This document shows, one piece after another, positions 25,805-32,310 of a stretch of DNA of 32,310 bases. How positions within the stretch are numbered: the first letter of the stretch is position 1; each line of letters starts with the position of its first letter. Where the stretch lies: positions 1 through 32,310 of the forward strand of contig MDVS01000147.1 of the NCBI GenBank assembly GCA_001940645.1, given 5' to 3'. The DNA is from Candidatus Heimdallarchaeota archaeon LC_3 (GTDB lineage: Archaea > Asgardarchaeota > Heimdallarchaeia > Hodarchaeales > LC-3). Under the pieces are notes generated by a model. It was not told where the DNA came from. It searched no databases and was given only the letters and a program-made list of their open reading frames with translations. Position numbers and translations under genes: made by a program.

Positions 25805-26197
25805 ATGGGTTTACAAGATACTTTAGCGAGTGGATTGAACAATATCTTAAACGCGGAACGTTTAGGAAAAAAGCAAGTGACAATAAAGCCAGCATCAAAA
25901 ACATTATTAGCTACACTCCGAGTAGCTCAAGAAAACGGTCACCTTGGTGAATTTGAGTATATAGACGACGGTAAATCTGGATATATTGAAGTCCAATTAC
26001 TTGGAAGAATCACCAAAATTGGTGTAATTAAGCCACGTTTTCCTGTGAAATCTAATGATTATGAAAAATGGGAAAAAAATTTTCTACCTGCCCGTGATTT
26101 TGGTTATTTAATTGTTAGTACATCTCTAGGGATTATGAATCACCGTGAAGCATTTGATAAACATACAGGTGGTCGTCTTTTAGCGTATGTATATTAA
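25805..26197 (+). CDS. rps8: 30S ribosomal protein uS8
   Basis: Binds the central domain of 16S rRNA during small-subunit assembly. The 130 residues follow archaeal/eukaryotic uS8: an opening [20 protein letters not shown], a middle [18 protein letters not shown] and the closing [20 protein letters not shown] ending in [16 protein letters not shown] (25794-25800) is correctly spaced before the ATG. It is followed 19 bases later by uL6, the normal order. No uS14 or uL5 lies upstream; the preceding gene is the NUDIX-MBL hydrolase, so the conserved spc cluster is broken here. Confidence 0.96.
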   Translation: MGLQDTLASGLNNILNAERLGKKQVTIKPASKTLLATLRVAQENGHLGEFEYIDDGKSGYIEVQLLGRITKIGVIKPRFPVKSNDYEKWEKNFLPARDFGYLIVSTSLGIMNHREAFDKHTGGRLLAYVY

Positions 26198-26216
26198 TTA
26201 GTAAGTTGGTGAGTGT

Positions 26217-26789
26217 ATGAAATATAATCAAATAATTGAAAGACGAAAGGTAGAAATTCCTGATGAAGTTACTGTTACTATTGAATCGGGAAAGAAAATT
26301 GTTGTTAAAGGAAAATTAGGTAAATTAGAAAAATCATTTCCGAGAGTTTCAACATATGTTGAAATTCAGAAAGAAGAAGGAAAAAAAGTTCTAGCAATTT
26401 GGGATTATTTTCCTAAGAAAAGACAAAAAGCTATGGTTGGAACAATTCAAGGATTAATAAATAATATGATAACTGGTGTTCAGAAAGGTTACAGCTATAA
26501 ACTAAAGATAATTTATTCTCACTTTCCTATTACTGTAACAACTGCTAAAAATGGAGTTATAATCACAGGTCAATATGGAAATCGTGAGAAACGTTTCATC
26601 CCTATATATAAAGGTATTAAAACTACAGTGAAGGGTGAAGATCTAACATTAGAAGGAAATGACCTCGAAAAAGTTTCACAATCAGCAGCAAGAATTCAGG
26701 AAAGTACCAAATTACGTGGTAAATATTCTAAAGATCCTAGAATATTTCAAGATGGAATCTATATCTATGAATCAGGACCAAATGTATAG
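26217..26789 (+). CDS. rpl6: 50S ribosomal protein uL6
   Basis: Large-subunit protein near the factor-binding site. The 190 residues match archaeal uL6: two similar beta-alpha domains, with VEIPDEVTVTIESGKKIVVKG at the start reduced here to its core, the first-domain ending GTIQGLINNMITGVQKGYSY, the second-domain strand YSHFPITVT and the C-terminal DLEKVSQSAARIQESTKLRG followed by KDPRIFQDGIYIYE. GGTGA precedes the ATG by 4 bases. It is the last gene of a two-gene ribosomal unit; the usual next genes (eL32, eL19, uL18, uS5) are missing, and a tRNA follows after about 200 bases. Confidence 0.96.
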   Translation: MKYNQIIERRKVEIPDEVTVTIESGKKIVVKGKLGKLEKSFPRVSTYVEIQKEEGKKVLAIWDYFPKKRQKAMVGTIQGLINNMITGVQKGYSYKLKIIYSHFPITVTTAKNGVIITGQYGNREKRFIPIYKGIKTTVKGEDLTLEGNDLEKVSQSAARIQESTKLRGKYSKDPRIFQDGIYIYESGPNV

Positions 26790-26986
26790 AAGTAATTAGA
26801 ACTTATTCTAAATCATCATTTAGTCCTTAAGGGAAATTTTATTAAAATAATTTTTAATTTGAAAAAACTAACAAATAATTAAAAATCCTTTAAGGTGAAA
26901 AAAAAAAAGGTAAATAAAACACATAATGTTTATTAACCATCGCAGACATAAATACGCGTAAATTTTTAATGAAAAATAAAAATAAA

Positions 26987-27066
26987 GGGCCTGTAGCTCA
27001 GCCTGGTTTAGAGCGCTCGGCTCATAACCGATTGGTTCGGGGGATCGAAGCCTCCCAGGCCCACCA
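26987..27066 (+). tRNA. tRNA with CAU anticodon (elongator Met or Ile2)
   Basis: Acceptor GGGCCTG pairs with CAGGCCC; discriminator A; CCA is encoded (27064-27066). D-stem GCTC/GAGC, anticodon stem CTCGG/CCGAT (first pair C-T mismatched), loop CTCATAA with anticodon CAT, T-stem GGGGG/CCTCC with one G-T. It is not an initiator: the G1-C72 pair and the lack of three G-C pairs in the anticodon stem argue against that. Elongator Met and the agmatidine-modified Ile2 cannot be separated by eye. The T-loop is ATCGAAG instead of TTCGAAT, the variable loop has six bases and the D-loop one extra T. Confidence 0.85.
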
Positions 27067-27120
27067 CTTTTTCTATCTCATCATTTTTTTAAAAAAAAGG
27101 TAAATAAGATCAATTAGGTA

Positions 27121-27129
27121 TTATAAATA
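27121..27129 (+). promoter_or_regulatory. TATA-box-like element before a candidate small RNA
   Basis: TTATAAATA lies about 25 bases before a segment of consecutive hairpins with no open frame, the right spacing for an archaeal TATA box driving transcription from near 27150. Confidence 0.35.
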
Positions 27130-27149
27130 GTATTTCAAGAGAATAATAA

Positions 27150-27240
27150 ACTTAATTCTGTGCTTGAGATAGTTTTATCATCTAAAATGGCAAGAAGACC
27201 ATTTCTTTCAGGTGATGGATGAAATACCATCATTTTTTTT
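27150..27240 (+). ncRNA. candidate small RNA with three hairpins and a T-tract end
   Basis: Three stem-loops follow one another: GATA-gttt-TATC (27168-27179), AAATGG-8 bases-CCATTT (27185-27204) and TGATGG-8 bases-CCATCA (27213-27232), the last followed directly by eight T (27233-27240). A TATA-like box sits at the proper distance upstream. No open frame covers the segment. C/D or H/ACA box motifs are not convincing. The last hairpin and T-run also form an intrinsic-type terminator. Confidence 0.35.
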
Positions 27241-27465
27241 AAATAATTCCTTTTCAATGATATGTGGTTAATTTTTTTAAAGAATTTAAAGAGAAAAATA
27301 TTTGTCGGTTAGTCTTTCGACCTAAATAAAAAACGGATGCTCTAAGATACGAATTGAACATTTGCATGATAAAAAGTGCTTGCTTGTAACTAACATTCAA
27401 GTAGATCACTGATACGTTACCATTACTAATCCGATTGCTGATTAGAATGTTGTAAGAGGATCATA

Positions 27466-27672
27466 TCACCCATTGTTACTGAAACAAACGTGGTAATGCT
27501 GAGAAAACAAAAGTAGCTCCCAATTATTTTTCTGTTCTAGAAAAATCTGAGGAATTGGTGGTCGTGTGATTCGACCTGAACGAATAAGATTGGGTAGTTT
27601 CAAAAAACTAATAAAATAGCCTTCGTTTGAAGCCACGTCCTTCAGATCGTGATAATTCACTTCTATTCGAAA
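27466..27672 (-). pseudogene. transposase-like remnant (IS4/DDE type, tentative)
   Basis: A short open frame bounded by stops, with a first possible start GTG at 27660 and no ribosome site. The translation includes NYHDLKDVASNEGYFISFLK, which recalls the stretch of IS4-type DDE transposases around their second aspartate (a tyrosine-rich turn followed by a strand reading YF-x-S/T-x-x-K). The rest of a transposase (about 400 residues) is absent. The segment from about 27300 to 27660 has visibly more G and C than surrounding DNA and codons such as GGC, CAC and GTG, unlike the neighbouring genes. It is more likely a fossil than a working gene, and the family call is weak. Confidence 0.35.
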
Positions 27673-27850
27673 TTAATTGTCAATAAATATTAGTAATTTT
27701 TTTAATCTTCTCTTAATAAATCAAGAAGATTCATAAATATGGAAAATTTTGGTGTAAATATCTTAATTTTTTAGATATTTATTGATTTGTTCAAAAATTA
27801 TTTCTTAATAATTATATTGTAGCTCAATATGTAATTTTAGTTGATTATTC

Positions 27851-28078
27851 TTGAAAGCAATATTGTTAATTCGTGTAGTGCCGACAAAAGAAAAAATTGT
27901 TGGAGAATTATTAAGAAAATTTGAAGAAGTTAGTGATTGCTGGGTTACATATGGGGAGTATGATGTTGTTGCTATAGTAGATGTCAATGATTCTAATGCA
28001 ATAGCTAATTTTGTAACAAAAAAAGTTAGGCAAATGGATGGAGTTAATAAAACCTCAACGCTGCTATCTATTGATTAG
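27851..28078 (+). CDS. stand-alone Lrp/AsnC ligand-binding (RAM) domain protein
   Basis: A 75-residue protein consisting only of the effector-binding domain of Lrp/AsnC regulators, without the DNA-binding helix-turn-helix. The beta-alpha-beta-beta-alpha-beta pattern is clear: ILLIRVVPTKEKIVGELLRK, then VSDCWVTYGEYDVVAIVDVN and a final VRQMDGVNKTSTLLSI. The V-TYGEYDVVA strand with its GEYD motif is the family hallmark for the amino-acid pocket. Such single-domain proteins are known in archaea and bacteria and may partner full-length Lrp proteins or bind amino acids in other settings. The start is TTG 27851 without a strong ribosome site. No full-length Lrp gene lies in the window. Confidence 0.85.
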   Translation: MKAILLIRVVPTKEKIVGELLRKFEEVSDCWVTYGEYDVVAIVDVNDSNAIANFVTKKVRQMDGVNKTSTLLSID

Positions 28079-28225
28079 AACTAATTGTGAGACATTAAAT
28101 TTTTAGAGATTTTTTTTCCACAAATAATTAAAGCTTACAATTAATATAATAGCTATAAATCAAAAAAATTGAATTGAATCTCATTTCAATTAAAATAACA
28201 CTCTTTTTGGATTATTGACAAAATA

Positions 28226-29302
28226 ATGCTTGAACAGGCAATACAATTTCTAAAAACTATTTCAAACACAAAGAAAAGATACGGATTAGACGTTCTTGAT
28301 TTATGTCAGATTGAAGGAAGAAAAGTTGCGTTTCATTCTACCTGTACTGATGGTATCGTATCCGCTACTATAATAAAATCAATCGAAAATGCTGAAATTT
28401 TTATACCGCTTGATTATTGGATTTTAAAACAGGAAATATTAAGAAAATATTTATCATTAATAAATTGGTATGCTTTAGTTGATTTAGAGCCATTTAATAA
28501 AAAGATCATTGAATTATTTGTTGATCACCATATATCTTCAATAGGAAAACCGATACAGAGTAAAAAAGTTCACATGGATATAGGGAAAGATGGTCCTTCA
28601 GCAGCGTATGTCCTTTTGAATACTTATAGTTTATTAAAAGAAATTCCCAGTCATCTAAAACAATTAGTAAATATTTCAAAAGTAACTGATACAGCATCTT
28701 ATAACATAAGTGCACCTGTTGAACCTATTAATCAAAATGATAAAAAGTTAAATTTCGACAAACAAATATGGCTTCTTGAAGATGCTTGCAAAAGTTGTTT
28801 AAATGTTTCACAAAATATTGCTATGGTGGAGTTATTATCAGAAAAAGGATTTAATGGATTATTTTCATATGATATTATAAGAAGAGTTAATTATCATAGA
28901 AAAAAAAGAAAATATTATTTGAATTATGCTGAAAAAATTGAAAGAGAAGATTTAATGATCTTAATTAACCCTCCCGATGCAATGGCTCAAGATACAATAG
29001 TAAGTAAGCTTTTAGAAAATCCTAGAACGACTGTTACTTGCTCATTAATTGAAACCCAGTCTGGTGTAAAAATATCCTTACGGAGATCAAAAATAATTGA
29101 AAAGAAAAACCCTGAACTAACAGAAAGAATTAGGTTAGATAAATTAGCTGGATTAATGGAGGGTGGTGGTCATCCTGCCGCTGCAGGCGCTATATCAAAT
29201 AATTTATTCAATGCCATACAAACTATTACTGATTGGTCTAAAAACTTCAATTTTGCAATTAAAAAAGTTAATGTCAGAGCAGAAATTAAACCGTTCAAAT
29301 AA
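28226..29302 (+). CDS. DHH-family phosphoesterase (RecJ/nanoRNase-like)
   Basis: Predicted manganese-dependent phosphoesterase acting on nucleotides or short oligonucleotides. Motif I is HSTCTDGIVSA (H37, D42), close to the usual H-x-x-x-D-x-D/G-I form; an aspartate of motif II is in YALVDLEP; motif III is DHH at D100-H102 (FVDHHISS); and the DHHA1 domain ends in GGGHPAAAGA with H316. The central 358-residue layout (DHH, linker, DHHA1) is that of NrnA-like and archaeal RecJ-like proteins. One position of motif I that normally holds a second Asp appears as Gly (CTDG), which could alter metal binding. The linker carries a basic stretch (NYHRKKRKYYLNYAEK) suited to nucleic acid. Cytoplasmic, monocistronic. 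Confidence 0.85.
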   Translation: MLEQAIQFLKTISNTKKRYGLDVLDLCQIEGRKVAFHSTCTDGIVSATIIKSIENAEIFIPLDYWILKQEILRKYLSLINWYALVDLEPFNKKIIELFVDHHISSIGKPIQSKKVHMDIGKDGPSAAYVLLNTYSLLKEIPSHLKQLVNISKVTDTASYNISAPVEPINQNDKKLNFDKQIWLLEDACKSCLNVSQNIAMVELLSEKGFNGLFSYDIIRRVNYHRKKRKYYLNYAEKIEREDLMILINPPDAMAQDTIVSKLLENPRTTVTCSLIETQSGVKISLRRSKIIEKKNPELTERIRLDKLAGLMEGGGHPAAAGAISNNLFNAIQTITDWSKNFNFAIKKVNVRAEIKPFK

Positions 29303-29484
29303 CCTTTTTGTTTTCCTTCCCGCAACTCTAAAAATTGAATTAGAAATATTATCATTTAATTATACTGTTTAATATTAAAGAATAATTTATAAAGTTTTTA
29401 TCAAAAAGAATATTAGGAATATTAAAATTAACTAAATAGTTATTAAACAAATTAAAGACTATCTTAGATATCAAAGGGATTTTA

Positions 29485-30078
29485 TTGAAAATTTTAGATT
29501 ATGAATATCCAGGGGATCGCAAATATCTTATCAACAGCACACCAACCCATATTTGGATATTGAAAGGGGAAAACGGAGATAAATATTTAATCGGGTTATC
29601 TGATTTCTTTCAAAAACAAATTGGGGAATTAGATAAAATTACTTTAAAGAAAAAAGATATAGATATCGATAAAGGAAAAACTATATGCCTAGTTCAAGCT
29701 AAAAATTACTCAGCTATATTAAAATCACCGTTTAATTTTAAAATCCTTGAAGTTAATTCAAAACTTGATAAGAAACCTAAAATGATCAATAAAGATCCCT
29801 ATAATTCCTCTTGGATATATAAAATTGAAGTGAGCTCATCAGGAAGTATGATCAGTGAAAATTTAGTATCTGCTGAAGACCCAAAATTAAAGAAATTTCT
29901 TGAAGATGAAATAAAAAACAATGCTCTCATCGGTGATGATTGTTGCCCAGATTTTATTGGAAAATCTGGTGTAGTCAGAAGAAAAAAGAAAAGGAAGGAT
30001 AAAGAAGATAACGATAAAAATAAAGAAGATAACGATAAAGATAAAGAAAATGAAAATGAAAAACCTAAAGAGTCATAA
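29485..30078 (+). CDS. glycine-cleavage H-protein-like (lipoyl-carrier) protein with charged tail
   Basis: The first 115 residues have the H-protein fold signature: THIWILKGENGDKYLIGLSD, then QIGELDKITL, then VQAKNYSAILKSPFNFKILE with K73 at the lipoylation position (ESVKA in classic GcvH), and KPKMINKDPYNSSWIYKIEV at the end, which matches the conserved P-x-L-I-N-x-D-P-Y-x-x-G-W block. The match supports a lipoate carrier of the glycine cleavage system or a relative such as LbpA. Unusual are a DDCCPDF segment (possible redox or metal site, around 150-157) and a C-terminal tail of Lys/Asp/Glu repeats encoded by tandem 21-base units (about 29998-30039). TTG 29485 has AAAGGGA five bases upstream. 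No GcvT/P genes are nearby. Confidence 0.75.
   Translation: MKILDYEYPGDRKYLINSTPTHIWILKGENGDKYLIGLSDFFQKQIGELDKITLKKKDIDIDKGKTICLVQAKNYSAILKSPFNFKILEVNSKLDKKPKMINKDPYNSSWIYKIEVSSSGSMISENLVSAEDPKLKKFLEDEIKNNALIGDDCCPDFIGKSGVVRRKKKRKDKEDNDKNKEDNDKDKENENEKPKES
29998..30039 (+). repeat. tandem 21-base coding repeat (two units)
   Basis: AAAGAAGATAACGATAAA occurs twice in succession with a 21-base period, coding for KEDNDKN and KEDNDKD within the charged tail of the H-protein-like gene. Polymerase slippage would explain its origin. Confidence 0.6.
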
Positions 30079-30277
30079 AATTAATCTCAATGAGACAATA
30101 AAGAAAAAAAACTAGTTTGATATCTGATATAAATTATTAATTTTTTTAATATTGAATTTTTTAATTTAATATTCTTATCTTTTCAAACATAATAGAAGAA
30201 GATTTTTTTTCAATATCTATATCTATAAATCAATCATAAAAAATTATTTAGAGCCCATTTATTGGATTGATTTTCTT

Positions 30278-31369
30278 ATGTCAAAAATTAAAGTTGCCAT
30301 TGCTGGTTTTGGAAACTGCGCTTCATCTCTTGTCCAAGGATTAACATATTATAAGGATGCTGATCCTTCAGAAATTGTTTCTGGTCTTATGCATGTAAAA
30401 TTCGGAGATTATCATATTTCTGATTTGGAAATTGTAGGGGCCTTTGATATCAATACCAAAAAAATTGGTAAAGATATAGGAGAAGCTATATATGAACCTA
30501 CTAATAATACTACTATTTTTTGTAAAGATTTACCAAAGAGATTAGGAGCAGAAGTAGTAGCGGGACCTATTAGTGATGGTGTTGCAGATCACATGCGTAA
30601 TTCATTTTTCACTTATGATGAAGCAACTACGAAAGCTGTCAACATTGCAGATACTCTTAAAGGATGGAATACTGATGTTTTAGTAAATTTTTTACCTGTA
30701 GGCTCAGAAAAAGCTACTAGAATCTATGCACAAGGATGTGTTGATTCAAAAGTTGCATTTGCTAATGGTATTCCAACATTTATTGTTTCAGATCCTCAAG
30801 GGGAATGGCCAAAGAAATTTCAAGACGCTGGAGTACCATGTGCTGGAGATGACATAAAAAGTCAATTAGGTGCAACGATTCTGCACAGAACTCTAGCTAG
30901 ATTAGCACAAGATAGAGGTATAGAACTTGAAAAAACTTATCAATTAAATGTTGGAGGAAATACTGATTTCGAGAATATGAAATTTGAAGAGAGATTGGAA
31001 ACAAAAAGAATTTCTAAAACCTCTGCCGTTACTTCTTTATTAAACAAAAATGTTCCTACTAGAATTGGTCCCTCAGATTATGTTCCTTTTCTTAAAGATA
31101 ATAAAATTTGTTATCTTTACTTTACTGGTCGTAACTTTGGTGATAATCCAATATCAGTAGAGCTGAAACTTTCAGTAGAGGATTCTCCAAACTCAGCTGG
31201 GGTAATGATTGATGTTATTAGATCATTAAAACTAGCTATAGATAGAAATATTAGTGGAGCATTACCAAGTGTCTCTAGTTATTTCTTTAAGCATCCTCCT
31301 AAACAAATCCCTGATTCTGAAGCACATAAGCTTGTAGAAAATTTTATTAAGGGAAAAGTTACCAATTAA
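30278..31369 (+). CDS. ino1: inositol-3-phosphate synthase (myo-inositol-1-phosphate synthase)
   Basis: Converts glucose 6-phosphate to inositol 3-phosphate using NAD, the first step to inositol lipids (archaeal phosphatidylinositol) or compatible solutes. The Rossmann motif is KVAIAGFGNCASSL (residues 4-17). Later family blocks are intact: LVNFLPVGSEKATRIYA, DDIKSQLGATILHRTLA (catalytic lysine region), YQLNVGGNTDFENM and EDSPNSAGVMIDVIRSLKLA. Its 363 residues match the archaeal form, shorter than the eukaryotic enzyme of about 510-550. The ATG is preceded by no strong ribosome site. Upstream lies the H-protein-like gene, and no CDP-alcohol phosphotransferase is adjacent. Assignment is secure. 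Confidence 0.95.
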   Translation: MSKIKVAIAGFGNCASSLVQGLTYYKDADPSEIVSGLMHVKFGDYHISDLEIVGAFDINTKKIGKDIGEAIYEPTNNTTIFCKDLPKRLGAEVVAGPISDGVADHMRNSFFTYDEATTKAVNIADTLKGWNTDVLVNFLPVGSEKATRIYAQGCVDSKVAFANGIPTFIVSDPQGEWPKKFQDAGVPCAGDDIKSQLGATILHRTLARLAQDRGIELEKTYQLNVGGNTDFENMKFEERLETKRISKTSAVTSLLNKNVPTRIGPSDYVPFLKDNKICYLYFTGRNFGDNPISVELKLSVEDSPNSAGVMIDVIRSLKLAIDRNISGALPSVSSYFFKHPPKQIPDSEAHKLVENFIKGKVTN

Positions 31370-31690
31370 ACTTGAAATTAATAAAGAACGATTTTCTTTA
31401 AACATAGAAAATGAAGTCCATTTAATTTTCCCTTTTTTTGTTAGTTTGAAAATTATTGAAGATGATTTAGGTCATATACAAAAATCAATTTACAGAAATA
31501 TTAGTGGAACGTTATTGTTTAGACCAGCTAAATGTATTTTGCGTGAATTTGTGTTTAGATCAAATTCAAATATAAACGCAATAAAAAATGTCCAGAATGT
31601 CACAGTGAACTGATAAATACAAATGTGTATAAAATTGAACATAAAAAATAAATAATCAATTTAAAATTATTCTTATTTTTTGTAATAAAT
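31370..31690 (+). other. gene-free stretch with a possible frameshifted zinc-ribbon relic
   Basis: An open frame without a usual start runs from about 31335 to the TGA at 31611-31613; its last in-frame TTG is 31446. In another frame, 31559-31651 encodes a short basic peptide with CPECHSEL. Joined by one frameshift, the two would give a small protein with a possible zinc site (AKC...CPEC). Neither part has a ribosome site. It could equally be chance. Confidence 0.25.
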
Positions 31691-32310
31691 ATGTTAGATC
31701 GGAAGCTTGGAGTAAAGATTTCAAATAAATTACTTAGTAATGTTACTAAAAAACAAATAAAGCTAGAAATTGGACGGTATATAGAAGAAGATCCCCTGAT
31801 TGACAATATTTTAAAAATATGGATTATTAACGCTAATGAACGTCAAATATATGAACGGTCTGTTGAACTAGATGAATATCCTGGTATATCTGTACAATTA
31901 ACCTTGGTTCCCCCAAAATTTTTTTCAGACGTGATCAGAGGAGAAATTAATGTTCCCTTTTGGCAAGTAGCTACTGTAGTACGATCTCTAAATTTAGCTC
32001 ATCCTGTTTATGATCCAAATTTTTTTATTGAACAGCATATGGATGCAGTAAAAAACATTAAATGGTCTGATGAACTAATTGAGGAAAAAAAGCAAGTTAC
32101 AGAGTTACTTTTACAAAAAGCTGAAAAATATGGGTTTGATGAAGATATGCTTGCTGATGGATTTATGTGGGCTATAAAAGCTGCTGAAGAAGCAATTTGC
32201 ATTCCCCTCATGAAAAAAGGATTATTTGGACTATCCTCTCCAATTTTGTTATTAGATACATTAAGACAAGAAACAGATTTATATAATTTTTATTTACAAT
32301 TACTTGGTGT
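31691..32310 (+). CDS. conserved protein of unknown function, partial at window end
   Basis: Begins at ATG 31691 (a TAA is just upstream in frame) and is still open after about 206 codons at the window edge. The visible part starts MLDRKLGVKISNKLLSNV. It has strands around WIINANERQIYERSVEL and ISVQLTLVPPKFFSDVIRGE, then NVPFWQVATVVRSLNLAHPV followed by YDPN, and helices with FMWAIKAAEEAICIPLMKKG and SSPILLLDTLRQET. The VQLTLVPP-type strand followed by a helix and the PVYDP phrase loosely resemble nucleotidyltransferase-fold proteins, in which such strands hold catalytic acids, but no GS-x-D-x-D motif is present. The family is uncertain. It follows inositol-phosphate synthase on the same strand, 321 bases apart. 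Confidence 0.6.
   Translation, partial: MLDRKLGVKISNKLLSNVTKKQIKLEIGRYIEEDPLIDNILKIWIINANERQIYERSVELDEYPGISVQLTLVPPKFFSDVIRGEINVPFWQVATVVRSLNLAHPVYDPNFFIEQHMDAVKNIKWSDELIEEKKQVTELLLQKAEKYGFDEDMLADGFMWAIKAAEEAICIPLMKKGLFGLSSPILLLDTLRQETDLYNFYLQLLG

Noticed and set aside
26987..27066. Initiator tRNA-Met
   Set aside because: An archaeal initiator should have an A1-U72 type end and three G-C pairs in the anticodon stem; this one has G1-C72 and CTCGG/CCGAT.
27205..27232. C/D-box guide RNA
   Set aside because: GTGATGGATGA resembles a C box but has the wrong sixth base, and no CTGA D box lies at a suitable distance.
27290..27665. RNase P RNA or SRP RNA, because of raised GC in a gene-poor area near a tRNA
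   Set aside because: On both strands I looked for GGAAAGUCC/ACAGAA-type RNase P motifs and the GGAAG-x-AGCA core of SRP RNA and found no convincing set; a coding relic on the minus strand explains part of the composition better.
1..32310. CRISPR array, prophage or complete insertion sequence
   Set aside because: No regularly spaced repeats, no phage structural genes and no intact transposase with terminal repeats were seen.

Overview
This is a very AT-rich window with archaeal hallmarks: an Alba chromatin protein, a class I lysyl-tRNA synthetase, archaeal-type ribosomal proteins uS8 and uL6, archaeal class I fructose-bisphosphate aldolase, and a tRNA whose introns fit the bulge-helix-bulge splicing rule. 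It also has eukaryote-like genes: a Ras/Rab/Arf-type small GTPase, an Rpn11-like JAMM protease, V4R (Bet3/TRAPP-like) domains and an alkylglycerone-phosphate-synthase-like flavoprotein. That mixture points to an Asgard archaeon. This is an inference from gene content; no marker in the window fixes the exact lineage.

Left part (1-13.6 kb): acyl-CoA ligase (-), a helical protein of unknown function (+), small GTPase (-), HAD phosphatase (-), FbaB aldolase (-), Alba (+), a GlmU-like nucleotidyltransferase with a left-handed beta-helix (-), LysRS-I (+), a regulator with two tandem winged-helix units (-), the AGPS-like FAD enzyme (-) and a polytopic membrane protein (+). Genes mostly stand alone, with 100-400 bp AT-rich gaps. 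Many start at TTG or GTG, and the Shine-Dalgarno site often decides the start.

Middle (13.7-25.7 kb): a surface metallopeptidase with signal peptide and C-terminal anchor, a thioredoxin-V4R-V4R fusion, tRNA-Asn(GUU) with two introns (one in the D-loop, one at 37/38), a decayed TnpB gene, a degenerate second copy of the 3' part of the same tRNA, a charged disordered protein, the JAMM protease, an extended SDR, a FIST-like sensor protein, a 58-residue gene, a protein of unknown function and a NUDIX-metallo-beta-lactamase fusion.

Right part (25.8 kb to the end): uS8-uL6 detached from the rest of the spc cluster, a CAU-anticodon tRNA with an odd T-loop, a candidate small RNA, a transposase-like remnant, a stand-alone Lrp/AsnC ligand-binding domain, a DHH phosphoesterase, an H-protein-like lipoyl-carrier protein with a charged tail, inositol-phosphate synthase and a protein cut by the window edge.

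The genes do not form one pathway. Recurring themes are lipid or membrane biology (acyl-CoA ligase, AGPS-like enzyme, inositol-phosphate synthase), signalling and small-molecule sensing (GTPase, V4R, FIST, RAM domain) and translation. The most unusual items are the two-intron tRNA-Asn with its decayed downstream copy flanking a TnpB relic, and the thioredoxin-V4R-V4R fusion.
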